Origin: an uncultured Oscillospiraceae bacterium
GTDB lineage: Bacteria > Bacillota > Clostridia > Oscillospirales > Oscillospiraceae
Length of the DNA: 6,294 nt
Assembly: GCA_910587395.1 (NCBI GenBank)
Contig: CAJULJ010000111.1
Span: forward strand, 1-6,294
Reading direction: 5' to 3'
The position numbers and the translations under genes are program-made. Every line of letters begins with the position of its first letter. Position 1 is the stretch's first letter. The notes under the pieces were generated by a model. That model saw nothing but the letters and a program-made list of their open reading frames with translations. It searched no databases and was not told the DNA's origin. This document shows positions 6,149-6,294 of this stretch, piece after piece.

Positions 6149-6193
6149 TGGTACGGCTGAAGGGATTCGAACCCCCGACCTTTTGGTTCGTAG
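6149..6193 (-). tRNA. 3' half of tRNA-Arg(ACG), 5' half missing
   Basis: Read on the - strand from 6193 to 6149, the sequence supplies the anticodon loop CTACGAA (anticodon ACG), the 3' side of the anticodon stem CCAAA, a variable loop AGGTC, a T arm GGGGG-TTCGAAT-CCCTT, the acceptor 3' strand CAGCCGT, discriminator A and encoded CCA. The matching 5' parts (anticodon-stem TTTGG, a D arm, and an acceptor strand ACGGCTG) are absent upstream of 6193. The sequence there does not pair and turns AT-rich, so this fragment cannot fold into a tRNA. It is best read as the duplicated 3' segment left at the far end of an element integrated into a tRNA-Arg gene. A simple deletion remnant or an assembly join is possible. 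Confidence 0.75.
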
Positions 6194-6206
6194 TTCTAAG
6201 ACGAAC
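6186..6206. other. possible recombinase core site at the tRNA break
   Basis: GTTCGT (6186-6191) and ACGAAC (6201-6206) are inverted 6-bp arms separated by 9 bases, centred on the point where tRNA similarity ends. Tyrosine recombinases that use tRNA genes usually bind such arms and exchange strands in the spacer, often at the anticodon loop. The repeat is seen; its role is inferred. Confidence 0.35.
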
Positions 6207-6294
6207 GTTTTTCATCGTTTTATAAAATGGTGTAACCCATTGAAAATAAAATGTTTACGGTTAGAGGGAAGTAATTTCAGATTAGGCGGTATAG
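6194..6294. mobile_element. probable end of an integrated element, beyond the tRNA break
   Basis: The last 101 bases are AT-rich compared with the rest of the window and show no tRNA 5' half. On the - strand one frame is open from the window edge and closes with TGA near 6211, encoding about 26 residues rich in His, Phe, Asn and Lys that I cannot identify. It could be the C-terminus of an element gene or chance. The element assignment rests on the truncated tRNA beside it. Confidence 0.35.

Noticed and set aside
6033..6215. - strand ORF of 60 codons over the tRNA fragment
   Set aside because: Its central residues (QKVGGSNPFSRT) are the familiar false translation of a tRNA T arm and 3' end, not a protein.
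6149..6294. Group I intron in the tRNA-Arg anticodon loop
   Set aside because: Tyrosine-recombinase scars explain the break equally well, the expected G at an intron 3' end is not next to a plausible splice point, and no intron core pairing is visible in the 101 bases available.
1..6294. CRISPR array or insertion sequence
   Set aside because: No regularly spaced direct repeats and no transposase-like reading frame or terminal inverted repeats were visible.

Overview
This window looks like a chromosomal segment of a moderately GC-rich Firmicute of class Clostridia, plausibly an Oscillospirales-type gut anaerobe. The evidence is strong AGGAGG-type ribosome binding sites, a PyrK/PyrD pair of the heterotetrameric NAD-linked type typical of Gram-positive bacteria, a type 2 OMP decarboxylase, and a GC-rich third codon position. 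The genus is inference.

Positions 1-4186 hold a de novo pyrimidine (UMP) operon on the + strand. It starts with an AT-rich stretch and a short possible leader ORF (59-121), followed by pyrC (dihydroorotase, 140-1414), pyrF (OMP decarboxylase, 1418-2341), pyrK (electron-transfer subunit of dihydroorotate dehydrogenase, 2413-3198) and pyrD (catalytic subunit, 3191-4186). pyrC is 18 bases after the leader stop, pyrF is 3 bases after pyrC, and pyrD overlaps pyrK by 8 bases. The one loose junction, pyrF-pyrK, carries an A/T-rich perfect hairpin. PyrC makes dihydroorotate, PyrD with PyrK oxidises it to orotate, and PyrF decarboxylates OMP to UMP. The orotate phosphoribosyltransferase (pyrE), pyrB and the carbamoyl phosphate synthetase genes are not in the window.

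Positions 4208-5353 carry, 21 bases after pyrD, a gene for a two-domain protein: a histidine phosphatase fused to a C-terminal GNAT acetyltransferase. A doubtful 72-residue ORF with one hydrophobic segment follows (5366-5584). A strong bidirectional terminator (5591-5625) separates these genes from a convergent small lipoprotein gene on the - strand (5626-6009). The lipoprotein gene has a candidate promoter and a leader hairpin that could mask part of its ribosome binding site.

Positions 6115-6294 are a likely integration junction. A perfect 15-bp terminator stem (6115-6146) follows the 3' half of a tRNA-Arg(ACG) gene on the - strand (6149-6193, including CCA). The tRNA sequence stops abruptly at the anticodon loop. 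Beyond it the DNA turns AT-rich with no 5' tRNA half. This is the expected far end (attR-like scar) of an element integrated at a tRNA gene, with the element lying beyond the right edge of the window. This junction and the phosphatase-acetyltransferase fusion are the least ordinary things here. I found no clearly undescribed system; the rest is a conventional pyrimidine operon.
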